DNA from: Dromiciops gliroides
Lineage: Eukaryota; Chordata; Mammalia; Microbiotheria; Microbiotheriidae
Length of the DNA: 64,000 bases
Assembly (NCBI RefSeq): GCF_019393635.1
Contig: NC_057861.1
Span: forward strand, 662,187,724 to 662,251,723
Direction of reading: 5' to 3'
The notes below the pieces were generated by a model. It had not been told where the DNA came from. It was given only the letters and a program-made list of their open reading frames with translations, and did no database searches. Both the position numbers and the translations under genes were made by a program. Shown piece after piece: positions 1-10,889 of this stretch (positions within the stretch are counted from its first letter, which is position 1; each line of letters starts with the position of its first letter).

Positions 1-104
1 CTTAATAAACGCTTAAAAGTCTAACTCTTGCTGAAACTTATAATTTATTGGCAACCACTCATTAGATATTTTAGATAGACTAGCTAGAATTTTAGCCCTT
101 AACA
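1..104 (+). repeat. 5' LTR, type A (3' part only), of ERV copy 1
   Basis: This is the R/U5 end of an LTR cut by the window edge. It contains AATAAA at 4-9 and ends CCCTTAACA, the terminal CA expected of an LTR. Aligned to 3351-3454 it differs at 4 of 104 positions, all transitions, so the two LTRs were once identical and have since diverged by about 4 percent over this short stretch. Confidence 0.9.
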
Positions 105-238
105 GATATCTGACCACGAAGAGGAAAGCTGAACCTCACTTCTGATCTTTCGGTTGGGTAAGAAATTTCCCCTACCCTAACCCTTTAAATCCGAAGTACT
201 GCTGAATTGCCAGGTGTTTTCCCTTTAAATTTTTTCAA

Positions 239-1116
239 ATGGACCTTTTAAACTCCCTAATTACCCTATTTTTGATTTTAGTCTGTTTAACCAGACAAAT
301 GGGAGATAAGATCATGTTAATGCTTTGTTTTTCTGGATTTTCTATTTTTCTTTTTATTTTTGTTAAAAGAGCCAGCAACTTACTCACACAAGGAAATATC
401 TCTGCCTCTCCCAACCATGTTTTTCAGAGAAACCTGAAGAGATTCCTGAAGCTTTTCCCAGTTCAAATACTAATTGTTACTTTAATTTTGCATGCCTGGA
501 GGCAATGACCCACCCTCTAGAAGCTTTTAATCCCCTAGCACCTGGAGGCAAAGTGGGGGAAGAGGAATCCAGGCCAGAGTTCAAAATCAAGTCTGATTCA
601 AATTGTGCTGGTCCCTCCCCTCCTCTCCAGACCCCACCCTCTACTCCTCCCATGGCCAAGCCCATTGCTTCCCCAGCCTGAGAAGTCCAGAGATCTGATG
701 GGAATGCTCAACTTTCTCTAACTACATTTGCAGCTTCAGGCTCAGCCCTTCCCCAGACTGGCTGTGCTTCTGAGACAACCTTAGAAAACCCTTTAAATTC
801 CAGATATGCTCGTTTTGTTCATAATTTTGCTAACCTGCTTTTGTCTTTAATTAGTAATCTTATAAAGCATTTGTATGGTGAAAAGCCCGACAGACAATAT
901 AGAGGGGTTAAAGAAGAAAAACTTAAGCTGAATAAGAATGACAATCATCAACATAGTTCAAGACTCCACTTCTTTTGCCATGGAAGAGTATATATTTTAC
1001 AGAAATGTAGAAGTAAGCAGCAAGGTATTGATATGAGTATTGGGGATTTTAGATATCGGAATCAAAAGAGTTCTGAATTCACTCAGAGTATTAATGTCAG
1101 TTCAGAGGTTACATAG
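239..1116 (+). pseudogene. Broken ERV frame: membrane-anchored, proline-rich protein
   Basis: The ATG at 239 is the same start used by the intact frame on the minus strand at 51368-52000. The first 89 codons are open and hydrophobic, with two likely membrane segments (about residues 4-17 and 27-43). A frameshift near 430 then leads to an early stop at 508. The proline-rich middle (about 560-680) and the later part (841-1116) are open only in other frames. The function is unknown. A hydrophobic leader ahead of a proline-rich region in the 5' part of a provirus recalls a gag-region leader, but no capsid or nucleocapsid motif is visible, so this is only a positional guess. The copy is clearly decayed. 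Confidence 0.55.
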
Positions 1117-1812
1117 GATTTCTATGCTATTACATATACATTTTTAAATTAATGGTATGGGTCTATTTTCATAGAGATTTTCATGCTTTTGAGATTGTGT
1201 CTTATACTTAGTTTTTAAAACAAGGAGAATATTTGTAAAAGCTTTTTATAGTCATGTGATCAAGTTTATATTTTATAATAGTCTTATTAATATTAAGTTC
1301 ATATTCATTTAGATTTCCCTAGTTTGAATTTCATTGTCTTTTATTGTTCCGTGTATTTTTTTTTCTATTTATTCATCTATCTAATTTTGAAACATTGCAA
1401 GATGGTTTTGATTTCATAATACAATGTTAATTCTAGGAGTATTGTGCTCCCATATTCTGAGTTGTTTGTTTTTGTTATTTTTTCTCAACTGATTATTTGA
1501 TCAAACTCTTTGAAGCATTTCCCTGGCAAATTGGTTGCCATGGCAAGTGTAAAGAAGTATTATTTTTGATAAGCATATTCAAAAACAAAAAAAAAAGAGG
1601 GGAACATTTGTAAAAGTTTTCTTTGAGATTGTGTTGTGCTTTAACTTGTATTTAAATATGTTCAGATTTTTCAAAAAAGTAATTGTATACTAAGTTAAAA
1701 AAAGGGGTATTATTTGAAATTGTTGCATACTTATATATTGTGTTCTGAGTCAAGATGTATTCATATTTTTTGCAATCATTTATTATCCTCAATTTTTAAA
1801 TCCATATGAGAC

Positions 1813-2385
1813 TTGGATTATGGGAACTTATCATTTAAGACATTAATTGCCGTTATTCTGAGTTATCAGATGCCAGGTGGCCAAGATGCCATCCAATCAC
1901 AAGAGGAATACATGCAAGAGCAGACACTGAATTGTCACATGAGGGGAGACATGCATGAAGTCAAGGTATGGCCGAGGGAACGGCTTTTGACAAATGTTGA
2001 GGTTGGATTCTCTTGGTTTAATATTTTATTCTCTTTTTCCCCACAATATTGTACAGATGGCTGGAAGTATTCATCCCACCCATCTCATTCTACACCTGGC
2101 TTCTATGCTCCCTCCTATATGCCTAATGCCATGGACATCTCAATCCCATGCATATGATTAAGTCTGACTCATTTTCCTCCAATATGTTCGGTGGCATGGA
2201 CATATATTCCATCCACCTATTTTAAGCCTGGCATACTGTATGGGCAGTACATATTGCTCAAGTGTGGGAATGCTCATATCCCATCATTTCTCTGTTCTTT
2301 TATGGTAACCCCCATAATTATCTCAGGTGTCATGATAAATAACAGTGTTGAATTTGGCCTTGAGACCTGTTACCAATTATATTAG
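1813..2385 (+). pseudogene. Two short ERV-internal frames, function unknown
   Basis: Frames at 1813-2157 and 2191-2385 have no proper ATG at their 5' limits, but both have counterparts in the second copy of the same element (33590 down to 32850 on the minus strand). That copy shows a 12-bp length difference and scattered substitutions. A likely splice acceptor (pyrimidine tract then ACAG, about 2030-2058) lies inside the first frame. I recognise no domain. They may be exons or remnants of an ancestral gene, or simply shared non-coding sequence. Confidence 0.3.
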
Positions 2386-3083
2386 ATTTTTTAATTTCTC
2401 ATAATGGCATGAGGATAATTAGGCAGATGATACAAAAAGTAATGAAACAAAGATAAAAATTATTTTTAATAATTAATTTCACAGCAATTGTCTTCTCAAA
2501 TGCCCTCCATAAGGGGGAACTATAGTAATATTATAATTTTAAAGAATGTTTCAATTTTTGTTTTATTATATGTTTCATGTGTAACAACCAAGATTCTGAA
2601 TTCCCTTAGACATGTTTTTGAGAACTTTCATTGTTTGATTTGATTATTGACAAAGCTATTTTAAAGTTGTGTTAAGCTCAATTTTGTAGGAAATTTTCCT
2701 GGCTGATTACAAGCATCCACACATCAACCCCTGAAAAGACTTCCATTCCACGACTACACCTAGAGGACATCTGAGAAAAGACTTTCAGAGACTTTAAATG
2801 AACAGTTTTGATTTGTTGTTGTTGTTTTTTTTTCTCTTTCTGTTATAATATACACCATCTGTAACATGTATTCTCTGCAGAGGCCCTCCCTTTGCAAGAC
2901 TAATGTCAAAGCGTCGGTTCATGAGGACAAAAAAAAAATCGCCCCTCTGGACAAAACTTTCCTCTCTCCCTTTTCTATATTGTTATTAACATATTGTTAG
3001 TTAACATAGGTTATTATATTCTGTTATTTTTGACTGTTTCATCAAGGAAACGTACCGTTTCTTGAGGAAACAAAGCAGGGAAC

Positions 3084-3454
3084 TGTAACGATTGGAATGA
3101 TGCCACCTGCTGGAGACTTACTGTAGAAGAGTTCCACCCATGAAGCGAAGGTCTTTGAGGGCAAGACCAGGAGTCTTTTCTTTGGAAAAGGAAGTGACGC
3201 GGGCTAGTGGGAGGAGGAAGGAAGAGACTGGCGCTCAGTCTCGGTCTCTTTCCTTTGGACTCTGGTGGAGAGCGGAGCTAGAAATGTGCTCTTCCTTTAA
3301 TAGATAGGAATCTAGGCCTTTCTCTCTCTCTTTATCAAATTCTTATTCTCCTTAATAAACGCTTAAAAGTCTAACTCTTGCTGAAGCTTATAATTTATTG
3401 GTGACCACTCATTAGATATTTTAGACAGACTAGCTAGAATTTTAGCCCTTAACA
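3084..3454 (+). repeat. 3' LTR, type A (371 bp), of ERV copy 1
   Basis: It begins TGTAACGATTGGAATG directly after the purine tract and ends CCCTTAACA. AATAAA at about 3354 marks the polyadenylation signal. Minus-strand copies lie at 31802-32172 and 52137-52508, and a solo copy at 37819-38178. The 3' flank starts TAAC; the 5' flank is outside the window, so the target duplication cannot be checked. Confidence 0.92.
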
Positions 3455-5489
3455 TAACTGATATTCAGTTCACACCCCCATTAGGGATAATATCTATTTG
3501 TAGACTAAGGAATACAGACCCTAAGATTTCTTGCAGAATAGAATTTGAATATATGTGAAATGGAACTCTCATAGACTAGAAATTTTCCATTCAGTATCTA
3601 ATTATTGGTAGGAAATTCTAACAACTTGCCCCTAAGCAATTCTTCAAATGGCAAAGGGAAATGATTCAACAACTGGGTGGGGTATAGTCAGAAAACTTTG
3701 ATACCAATGAATTGATTTCTGTTGGGTTTGTTTATGTAGAGAAGTTTCTAAATCAGAATATTTTGGGAAGGGTATTCTAAACTTATTTTTGCTAATGTTT
3801 TATGTTATTTCAAAAAATGAATCCTGATTACTTATATAATTAACTCAATAAATAAGAACACTGCACAATGTTATGATATAAATTAGTCCAAAAAATGGCC
3901 TGCCAGTGGGGAAGTCTGGGTAATCCCTAAGGTAATATATGAAGATAAACTAAGTTTCATTAATTTTCTTCATATAATTAGGAACATGTATATCTCCAAG
4001 GGAAGATTGATTAAAGCAAACTTCCTTTAAAATAGGATTGCTTAAATAGAGTCTTAGTTAAGTGAGCTGTCTCATAGAAACAGAATTTATCTGAGATTAG
4101 ATTCAGTTGTGAGATAAGATTCACTTCCTATATTATAGAAAGTTATTCTCAATAATATACACATACTTCTGATCTCTAGATTGCAAGGAAAATATATAAA
4201 AAAATGGATGAAATATACAAGAGAAAGCATGCTAGCCTGCTACGAAAAATAAGTGTCTAATAAAGTGTTCATCTATTATAGAAGAGTATAATACAAATCA
4301 TGAAGTTGAAATTTTTATTTTTCCCAAGACTGTAAAAAAGGAAGCAGATTTGATATACTGGAAAATAAAAGACACTCAAAACTATTTTTTTCACTCTCTT
4401 TCTTTAATCCTGAGAAGACATTACACACTGAGAAAAACATATTTTCTCTCACTGTATTTTTTTAATTACAAAACTGGTTCAAGCAAGTCTCCCATATAAA
4501 CTATCATTTTGTCATAAATTCATCAATATAAAAAGCATTACTCTAAATATAACAGAGACATAACATTATAAGCCTATAAAGCCTACAGAGTGATTTTCAA
4601 TATTACCAACATATAGATTTATCTAATCATTATTAATATCTTTATCTAAATACCCATAATTCTTTTGTTTCTGGTGATATTTCAATGGAAGCTACATATC
4701 CCATATATGTTATGGTATTATCATCCGTGTTTTGTCTCAAGAAAAAAGTATTGATGTCACAGAGATAAAATACTAGATCAGGCAAAATACATTATTCAAT
4801 TAACTTCTAAGTATACTGGGATTTTCAAAATTAAAAAAAAAACATTCTTTAACAAATTACTTTTCATATTTTCCTCCTATTGCTTTAAAGAAGATATTGT
4901 TTCATTTTTTCAAATAATAAAACATGTATTTTACAAGGCTTCCTAGGTATCTCAGAGAGTTGTAAAGATCGGTATATTCAGTCCCAGCCACCATGAAAGA
5001 TAAATGCTGAATGCTTATAAATACTTTATGCTATGAAGTATTGATGTTAAATTTTTACTTAGCTTATCTCAAGGAAACTATGGAAACTACAGAAATGCAG
5101 AAGACAATTCTTTCAGTAAAAATATGGATAGTTTCTGAAACTGGAAAGGTTCTTAAAGGAGAAACTCTTAACTTCCCATTTTACCTTCCCATTTTAAAGG
5201 AAAAATGAAACTTAGAGAGTGACTTGTCCATGGTCACATTTGTAGAATTAATAACTATTGGAATTCAATTCAGGTTCTCTGTAATAAAACATTTTTCAAT
5301 GAATTACTGAAACTAAGCATAATATCAATATACTGACATTTTCTCACAGATTTGCCAAAACTATGAGATCCAATAGGTCCATTGTTTTAGAACTTTAAGG
5401 GTCCTTTGAAGTTATTGTCCTATCTCCTAACTTTACAGATGAGGAAAGTGAGGTCAAGTGAAATTAAAGGACTTTCCCAAAGTTGCATT
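3455..5489. other. AT-rich stretch without recognisable genes
   Basis: No gene or young repeat is seen. Weak MIR-like fragments appear near 5210-5280 (a GTGACTTGTCCATGGTCACA-like core) and 5400-5490 (the CAGATGAGGAAAGTGAGG type). Long runs of A and T make all open frames here short and unconvincing, including 5011-5208. Confidence 0.5.
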
Positions 5490-5690
5490 GATATAAAAAA
5501 AATGAATCAGCATTTCTAAATATCAGCAACAAAGTCGGGCAGCAAGATATAGAGAGAAATACCACTTAAAATAATTGTAGAGAATGTAAAATATTTGGGT
5601 GTTTACCTGCCAAGACAAAATCAAGAAGTATATTAAACACAATTACAAAACACTTTTCACTCAAATAAAGTCCTTTTGACCTTATTTCAG
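5490..5690 (+). mobile_element. L1 ORF2 fragment, sense on plus strand
   Basis: The plus strand reads through a decayed match to the L1 ORF2 segment downstream of the reverse-transcriptase core (reading close to KYLGVYLPRQ at about 5585-5615). The same ORF2 segment occurs in antisense at about 6400-6450, so two oppositely oriented L1 pieces abut near 5690. Stops interrupt it. Confidence 0.6.
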
Positions 5691-6970
5691 AATGCAATGT
5701 GAGACATTGGTCTATGCCTAATGTCTGCCAAACTAATTTCCAGGTTTCCCAACAATTTTTTGTCAAATAGTAATTTCTTGTTCAAAAATCTTGGATCTTT
5801 ACATTCATCAAAGATTAGATTACTGTGGTAATTTACTACTGTGTCTTGTCTACATAATCTATTCTACTGATTCATCATTCTCTTTCTTATCTAGTATCAG
5901 ATTGCTTTGATGATTACTGTTTTATAATACAGTTTGAGGTCTAGTATGGCTAGGCCACCTCCTTTTTCTTCATTAATTCCCTTGATATTTTTGCCCTTTT
6001 GTTTTTACAGATTGATTTTATTATTTTTTCCTAGCTCTATAATATGATTCTTTGGTAGTTGTTTTTTAATTTTAATTAATTAATTAATATTATTTATTTT
6101 GATTAATCTGGTACTGAATAAGTAAACTAATCTAAATAGAATTGTTATTCTTATTTTTATTTTATTTTAGGGTTAATTGACTTGCCCCAGGTCACACAAC
6201 TAGCAAGGTCAGATTTTAACTCAGGTCCTCCTGAATCCAGGGACAGTGCTTTGTCTACTCTGCCACCTAGCTGCCCCAAATTGCTACTTTTATTATAGTG
6301 GATTGGCCTAGGCATGAACAATTTATGTTTTTCCAGTTGTTTAGATCTGACTTTATTTGTGGAAAAAGTGTTTTGTAATTGTGTTCATATAGTTCCTAGG
6401 TTTGTCTTTGCAGGTAGATTCCCAGGTATTTTATATTGTTTCCAACTACTTTACAATTTCTCTTCCTATCTCTGCTCCTAGACTTTGTTAATAACATATT
6501 ACCAACAAATACTGATAATTTATATGGATTTAATTTATATCCTGACACTTTGTTAAAGTTGTTAATTATTAACTGTAGTTTTTTTAGTTGATTTTTTAGG
6601 ATTCTCATTATATCATCAGAAAAGAGTGATATTTTTTCTCATTGTCCATTTTGATTCCTTCAAATTATTTTTCCCTCTTATTGTTATAGTCACCATTTCT
6701 AATATTGTATTGAAGAGTTGTTATGATAATGAGCATCCTTGCTTCACCCTTGATCTTATTAGGAAGGCTTCTATCTTATTCCCACTACAGATAATGTTTT
6801 TTTTTTAATGGATTAAGATAGATATTACTTATCATTTCAAATAAAGCCCAGCCGATTAGCGTGCTCTGTAGTGTTTTATCCAATCAAATAAGAAATTTTA
6901 TAAGTATTTTTCTATGATTAGTTTAGAACAGTCTTTTGTCTTATTGGTAATGCTTTTTGAAGTTAAGTTA
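5691..6970 (-). mobile_element. L1 ORF2 fragment (reverse transcriptase to C-terminal part), decayed
   Basis: The minus strand carries recognisable L1 ORF2 blocks. A stretch like RQGCPLSPYLFNIVL lies at about 6700-6780. An INNFNKVSGYKLNPYK-type block followed by KYLGIYL lies in 6396-6608. The SDLNNWKN block lies near 6310-6360, and a later ORF2 block at 5700-5766. Many stops and frameshifts make it non-functional. A SINE interrupts it at about 6160-6277. The next L1 block in the 5' direction resumes at about 8570, beyond the PAICS pseudogene. Confidence 0.75.
6160..6277 (-). repeat. CORE-SINE (Mar1/WSINE type), minus strand
   Basis: It reads from the 3' core (GACTTGCCCCAGGTCACACA) to the tRNA-like head ending GCCACCTAGCTGCCCC, in reverse orientation inside the L1 ORF2 remnant. 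Imperfect flanking repeats of the form ATTGYTAYTYTTATT look like a target duplication. Confidence 0.85.
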
Positions 6971-6978
6971 GGATCTTT

Positions 6979-8388
6979 CACCCCCCCCCACTTTTAGATA
7001 TGCACTACATTCTTCTTATAAACTGCATTCTCTGTTTTTCTCACCCACGTGCTTCAAAGAAACCCATTTTTAATATTCTTCCTTGAAGTCCAGTCCATAT
7101 CAAATAGCTATTTCAAACAAATATATTGGCTCCCAATTGAACTGCTCCATCATATGAAAGTATAGCTAAACAGTCAAGATGACTAGGCAGTTGGGATGAG
7201 GACCATGTATCCTGAGTAAACCCAATCAGGTACAAGGGGAGGATTATTAATTACTGGATATGCAGTGTTGCCAGACATTGCCCCTACCAAACCAATGCTT
7301 CTGCTAGCTACTGCCACAAATACTGTAGGAATACTATTTCCTCCATATTCTGCTTAAATCTGCAGAGTTTCATCTAATCTGGCAGATAATGCTCAGAGTT
7401 CACAGGGAATTCCATTGTTTTCATAAACCCAAAGTTGAATCCATTAGTTCCAGAACTCTGCATAGAATTTCCACTTCTTGAAGCAACACCACTCTTTCTG
7501 CAATCCATTCAAAGTTGTTGTTGTTGTTGTTGTTTGCCTACCAACTGGAGGCCTTCAGGAGTCACTTCCTCAAGGTCCCAGCATGACTGCTTGTCTTTTT
7601 GTTGGGATCTATCACCAGATGGCCAGAACCTCCAGTAATCATTATCATTAACATAAGCAAGAACAGTTACTTTTGTAGTTATATCAACACCAAATTCAAT
7701 CCTCATATTACTCAGGGTACAATTCTAAGGTAATCAAGATTTTTTCAAAAGTAGACTATGTGGAATGATCCATGATATTCATTTCAGTTTGACCATTGTT
7801 AAGTCCAACAAAGCAGCATTTTGCAGTAATGCACTGTTCTTCAGGCCACTGTGGAACAGTTTGGCTTCATCCTTGAAAAAACAACTCCACTTTAGGCCAC
7901 TAGAACTTGTATCCTTCTTTGACACCAGCTTTTCTTTTCAGACAAGAACCAGCTGTATTCAATTGGAATCATTTCAAATTGAGATGCAATGAGAGCTGCC
8001 TCACCACATTTTTTTTCTTTTGGTGAAAGCAGTTTTGATATCTACTCCCTGTAACAACTCAAAAATACAGCTGGTAATTTTACTTGAGATTACACCTTTT
8101 CCTTCCAGGTGATTTTTTTTTTTTGCTGTATTTTACTTTAATCTACTTTACTCTGGTCTTTAGATGGCAAAAGGATATTTTCAGGACTACCCAACAATTC
8201 AGAGTTCTTTTTTGTTACCCTCATAGAGTTTCTTGGTGATCTTAAGCACTTCTGAGGTCACTGTTTCTCTGGCTGCAGTGGTGGTTAACTGGAGAACTTC
8301 AGGAACCTTGGCTTGGTGCTGGGGAGCAGGTGAGGGGGAGTGGTTGAGGAGAAAGCCTCTCTAGTGTTGATATGAGTAATAGATGTTA
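6979..8388 (-). pseudogene. PAICS: Processed pseudogene of PAICS (SAICAR synthetase / AIR carboxylase)
   Basis: PAICS is the bifunctional cytosolic enzyme of de novo purine synthesis: an N-terminal SAICAR synthetase and a C-terminal AIR carboxylase, about 425 residues in all. On the minus strand the coding part runs from about 8290 to a stop at 7016, about 1.27 kb, the full expected length without introns. Recognisable blocks in order are: near the start, KITKKLYEG (about 8220-8250); NHLEGK then [11 protein letters not shown] (about 8060-8110); a long open piece at 7509-7706 reading [17 protein letters not shown] and [23 protein letters not shown] then MSGNTAYPV (about 7260-7345); and a C-terminus ending near REC-SL before the stop. 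Frameshifts and stops are frequent. A run of CAA triplets (about 7512-7534) replaces the normal codons between the two domains. It is a dead retrocopy lying between two L1 ORF2 blocks. The host PAICS gene is elsewhere. Confidence 0.88.
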
Positions 8389-8543
8389 GGGGCAGCTAGG
8401 TGGTACAGTGGATAAAGCACCAGCCCTGGATTCAGGAGGATCTGAGTTCAAATCCGACCTTAGACACTTGACACTTACTAGCTGTATGACTCTGGTCAAA
8501 TCACTTAACCCTCATTGCCCCACCAAAAAAAAAAAAAAAAAAA
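8389..8543 (+). repeat. CORE-SINE (Mar1/WSINE type), plus strand
   Basis: Full-length copy: head GGGGCAGCTAGGTGGTACAG, core with ACTTACTAGCTG, 3' end ATTGCCCCACC plus poly-A. An imperfect target duplication (GAGTAATAGATGTTA before, GAGTAATGTTA after) flanks it. It sits at the 5' edge of the PAICS pseudogene. Confidence 0.93.
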
Positions 8544-8569
8544 GAGTAATGTTATAAAAGGAATTTGGT

Positions 8570-9470
8570 ATGATTCCTTATTCACAATTTTTTTTTTTGC
8601 CAAATAGTTTAAATAGTATTGGAATTATTTGTTCTTTGAATGTTTGGAAGAATTCACTTGTGGATACATATGGCCCATTTTTCCTTAAGGAGTTCATTGA
8701 TGGCTTGTTCAATTTTGTTTTCTAAGATAGTCTTATTTAAGTATTCTATTTCCTTATTGACTAATCTGTGTAATTTATACATATTTTCTAAATATGCATC
8801 CATTTTGCTTAGATTGTCAGCTATATTGGCATATTATTGTGCAAAATAACTCCTAATTTTGATTTAATTTCTTCTTTTTAAGTGGTGAATTTAGCTTTTT
8901 CATTTTTGATACTAATTTGGGTTTCTTTTTTAATTAAAATGACAAATGATGTATCTATTCTATTTTTTCATAAAATCACTTCAAATTTTATTCATTATTT
9001 CAATAGTTTTCTTACTTTCAATTTTATTACTCTCTCCATTGATTTTCAGGATTTTCAATTTGATGTTTAATTGGAGATTTTTAATTTCTTCTTTTCCTAA
9101 TTATTTTTAGTTACATGCCCAGTTCATTGATCTGTTCTTTCTCTGTTTTAATGATGTAAGAGTTTAGAGATCTAAATTTTCCCTTGAGTCCTGCTTTGGC
9201 TGCATCACATAAATTTTGGTAGGGTGTCTCATTGCTGTCATTCTTTTTAATGAAATTATTGATTCTTTTTTATGATATGTTCTTTGATCTACTCATTCTA
9301 TAGGATTATATTATTTAGTTTCCAATTAATTTTTAATCTATCTTTCCATGGCCCATTATTATATGTATTTTTTGTTGAATCATGATATGAAAAGGATGCA
9401 TTTAATATTTCTGCCTTCCTGATTTTGATTGTGAGGTTTCTATAACCTAATACATGATATGAAAACATGA
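8570..9470 (-). mobile_element. L1 ORF2 fragment (post-endonuclease linker), decayed
   Basis: The minus strand reads like the L1 ORF2 linker after the endonuclease: a block close to YQNLCDAAKAGLKGKF (about 9180-9225), an EKEQINELG-like block (about 9120-9150), and the segment before the reverse transcriptase (about 8590-8690). Frame breaks are numerous. Together with 5691-6970 it probably represents one L1 interrupted by the PAICS retrocopy, with some ORF2 sequence missing or too diverged in between. Confidence 0.7.
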
Positions 9471-9800
9471 AATACATATGTTGACATAGATAGGCATAGA
9501 TACAGACACAGATACAGATATCTATAGATGGTTACTCCTTAGTGACAAGTACTGAGTTGTAAACATGTAGAGTTAACATGTAGAGTTAACATATTAAAAG
9601 AATGCCCTATATTTAGTGTATATATGTACACATGTATGTATAAATGTTTGTATATGTATGTGTACATATGTAGATATAGATATGGATGGTATATCCTCAG
9701 ACATAAACACACATGCCTTATGCATGTACATGCATATATGTGATACACATATATAAATATATGCACACATACACATATGTACATATATAATACACATATA
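9470..9800. repeat. Degenerate ATAC/ATAT/ATGT microsatellite tract
   Basis: Imperfect tetranucleotide and dinucleotide repeats (GATACAGA, TATGTACA, CACATATA). The antisense frames at 9539-9899 are tyrosine/cysteine/histidine-rich artefacts of this repeat. Confidence 0.8.
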
Positions 9801-9934
9801 GCATGCACGAAGCAGTATATCACCAAGTAAAAATACAAGATAACTCCACAAATATGTAAAATAGTTACCTAAAGTTTGAAAGTTAAATGTTGTAAACAAA
9901 ACTAAGAATGCAAGAAAGAATTTTTAATGACCCT

Positions 9935-10740
9935 AGAAGGCTGGCCTTGAAATCAAGAAGACATAAATTAAAGTCTGGCCTATGATATATCCTGACTGTG
10001 TGCTCTGAGGTAAGTTACTCAAACTCCCGGGGTCACAAGAAACTTTCTAAGAAATTCAGTTGCAGAGAAGGTCTTGATATGGATTTGTAGAAGTTCCTCA
10101 CCTGTAGTACCCAGTCCAATGACATCACAGATCCAAAAAAGATGGAAATATAAGAAAAAAGTTAGTATAATAGTTTCAAATATTGCAAACAATCGGAAAA
10201 TTCCATTAACCATCACCTCAAACCTATCCTATTTTTAACACCTGCATTCTGTAATGACACCATAATCCTTCCATTCACTCAGGTCCACAAATTGAAAACT
10301 TGACTTGGAAATAAAACTGTCAGTCTATTCTCCATTATATTTCTTTATTCCAATTAACATAATTGCCAAGCTTATTTTTGGTTTCAAAAATTTCACACTT
10401 AGCTCCCTTTATTCATATAGATAAAAACCTATTCAAGCTATTATTGCTTCTCACCTGGACTGTTGTAATGACAATCTCTTTGGTCTCTAACTCTAATCAC
10501 TTCCCTCTCCAATCCATTTATCACACATCTGCAATATAAATCTTATCATCATGTAATTCCCTTGATTATGAAGCTCTAAGAATTTCCTATTATATCTAGA
10601 ATAAGATCCATACTCTCTTTGATTGAGAGAGCATGCAGCCAAGTGGATACTGGGCTGGCTTGAAGTCAAGAGGATCTGGATTCATGTCCTATCTGTGAGA
10701 ATTACTGGATGTGGCCACCTGAGTAAGTTTGTTATACTAG
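9935..10740. other. MIR-like and L2-like remnants, no gene
   Basis: A MIR-type SINE remnant is seen at about 9935-10025 (GAAATCAAGAAGACATAAAT then CTGTGTGCTCTGAGGTAAGT). An L2-like 3' fragment lies at about 10440-10620 (CACCTGGACTGTTGTAATGA). Another tRNA-headed SINE remnant is at about 10633-10735. The rest is not recognised. Confidence 0.45.
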
Positions 10741-10764
10741 AGAGAGAGACAGACAGACAGAGAC

Positions 10765-10801
<37 letters not shown>

Positions 10802-10804
10802 GAC

Positions 10805-10835
<31 letters not shown>

Positions 10836-10882
10836 GAAAGACAGAGACAGAGACAGAGACACAGAGAGAGAGAAAGAAAGAA
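10741..10882. repeat. (AGAC)n/(AGAG)n microsatellite
   Basis: About 140 bp of purine-rich AGAC, AGAG and GAGACA units. It explains the arginine/glutamate/threonine-rich frame at 10623-10892. Confidence 0.95.
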
Positions 10883-10889
10883 ATATTTA

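Larger units (their letters stand above)
105..3083 (+). mobile_element. Internal region of non-autonomous ERV copy 1
   Basis: The region lies between two type A LTRs and ends in a purine-rich tract (about 3062-3083) fitting the plus-strand primer site. The sequence after the 5' LTR (TGACCACGAAGAGG at about 111) sits where a primer-binding site belongs, but I could not match it to a tRNA 3' end. No gag, protease, reverse transcriptase, integrase or envelope protein is readable in any frame. What can be seen is a broken frame for a membrane and proline-rich protein (239-1116), short frames at 1813-2157 and 2191-2385 that recur in the copy at 31802-34430, and a pyrimidine-rich stretch ending in CAG near 2058 that could be a splice acceptor. 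At 3 kb without pol it is probably mobilised in trans. The retroviral identity rests on LTR structure, not on proteins. Confidence 0.8.

Noticed and set aside
7509..7706. Functional PAICS-like enzyme
   Set aside because: Only a 65-codon piece is open; stops and frameshifts occur on both sides.
8391..8470. tRNA-like box sequences at SINE heads
   Set aside because: They are SINE promoters derived from tRNA; no complete cloverleaf or independent tRNA gene.
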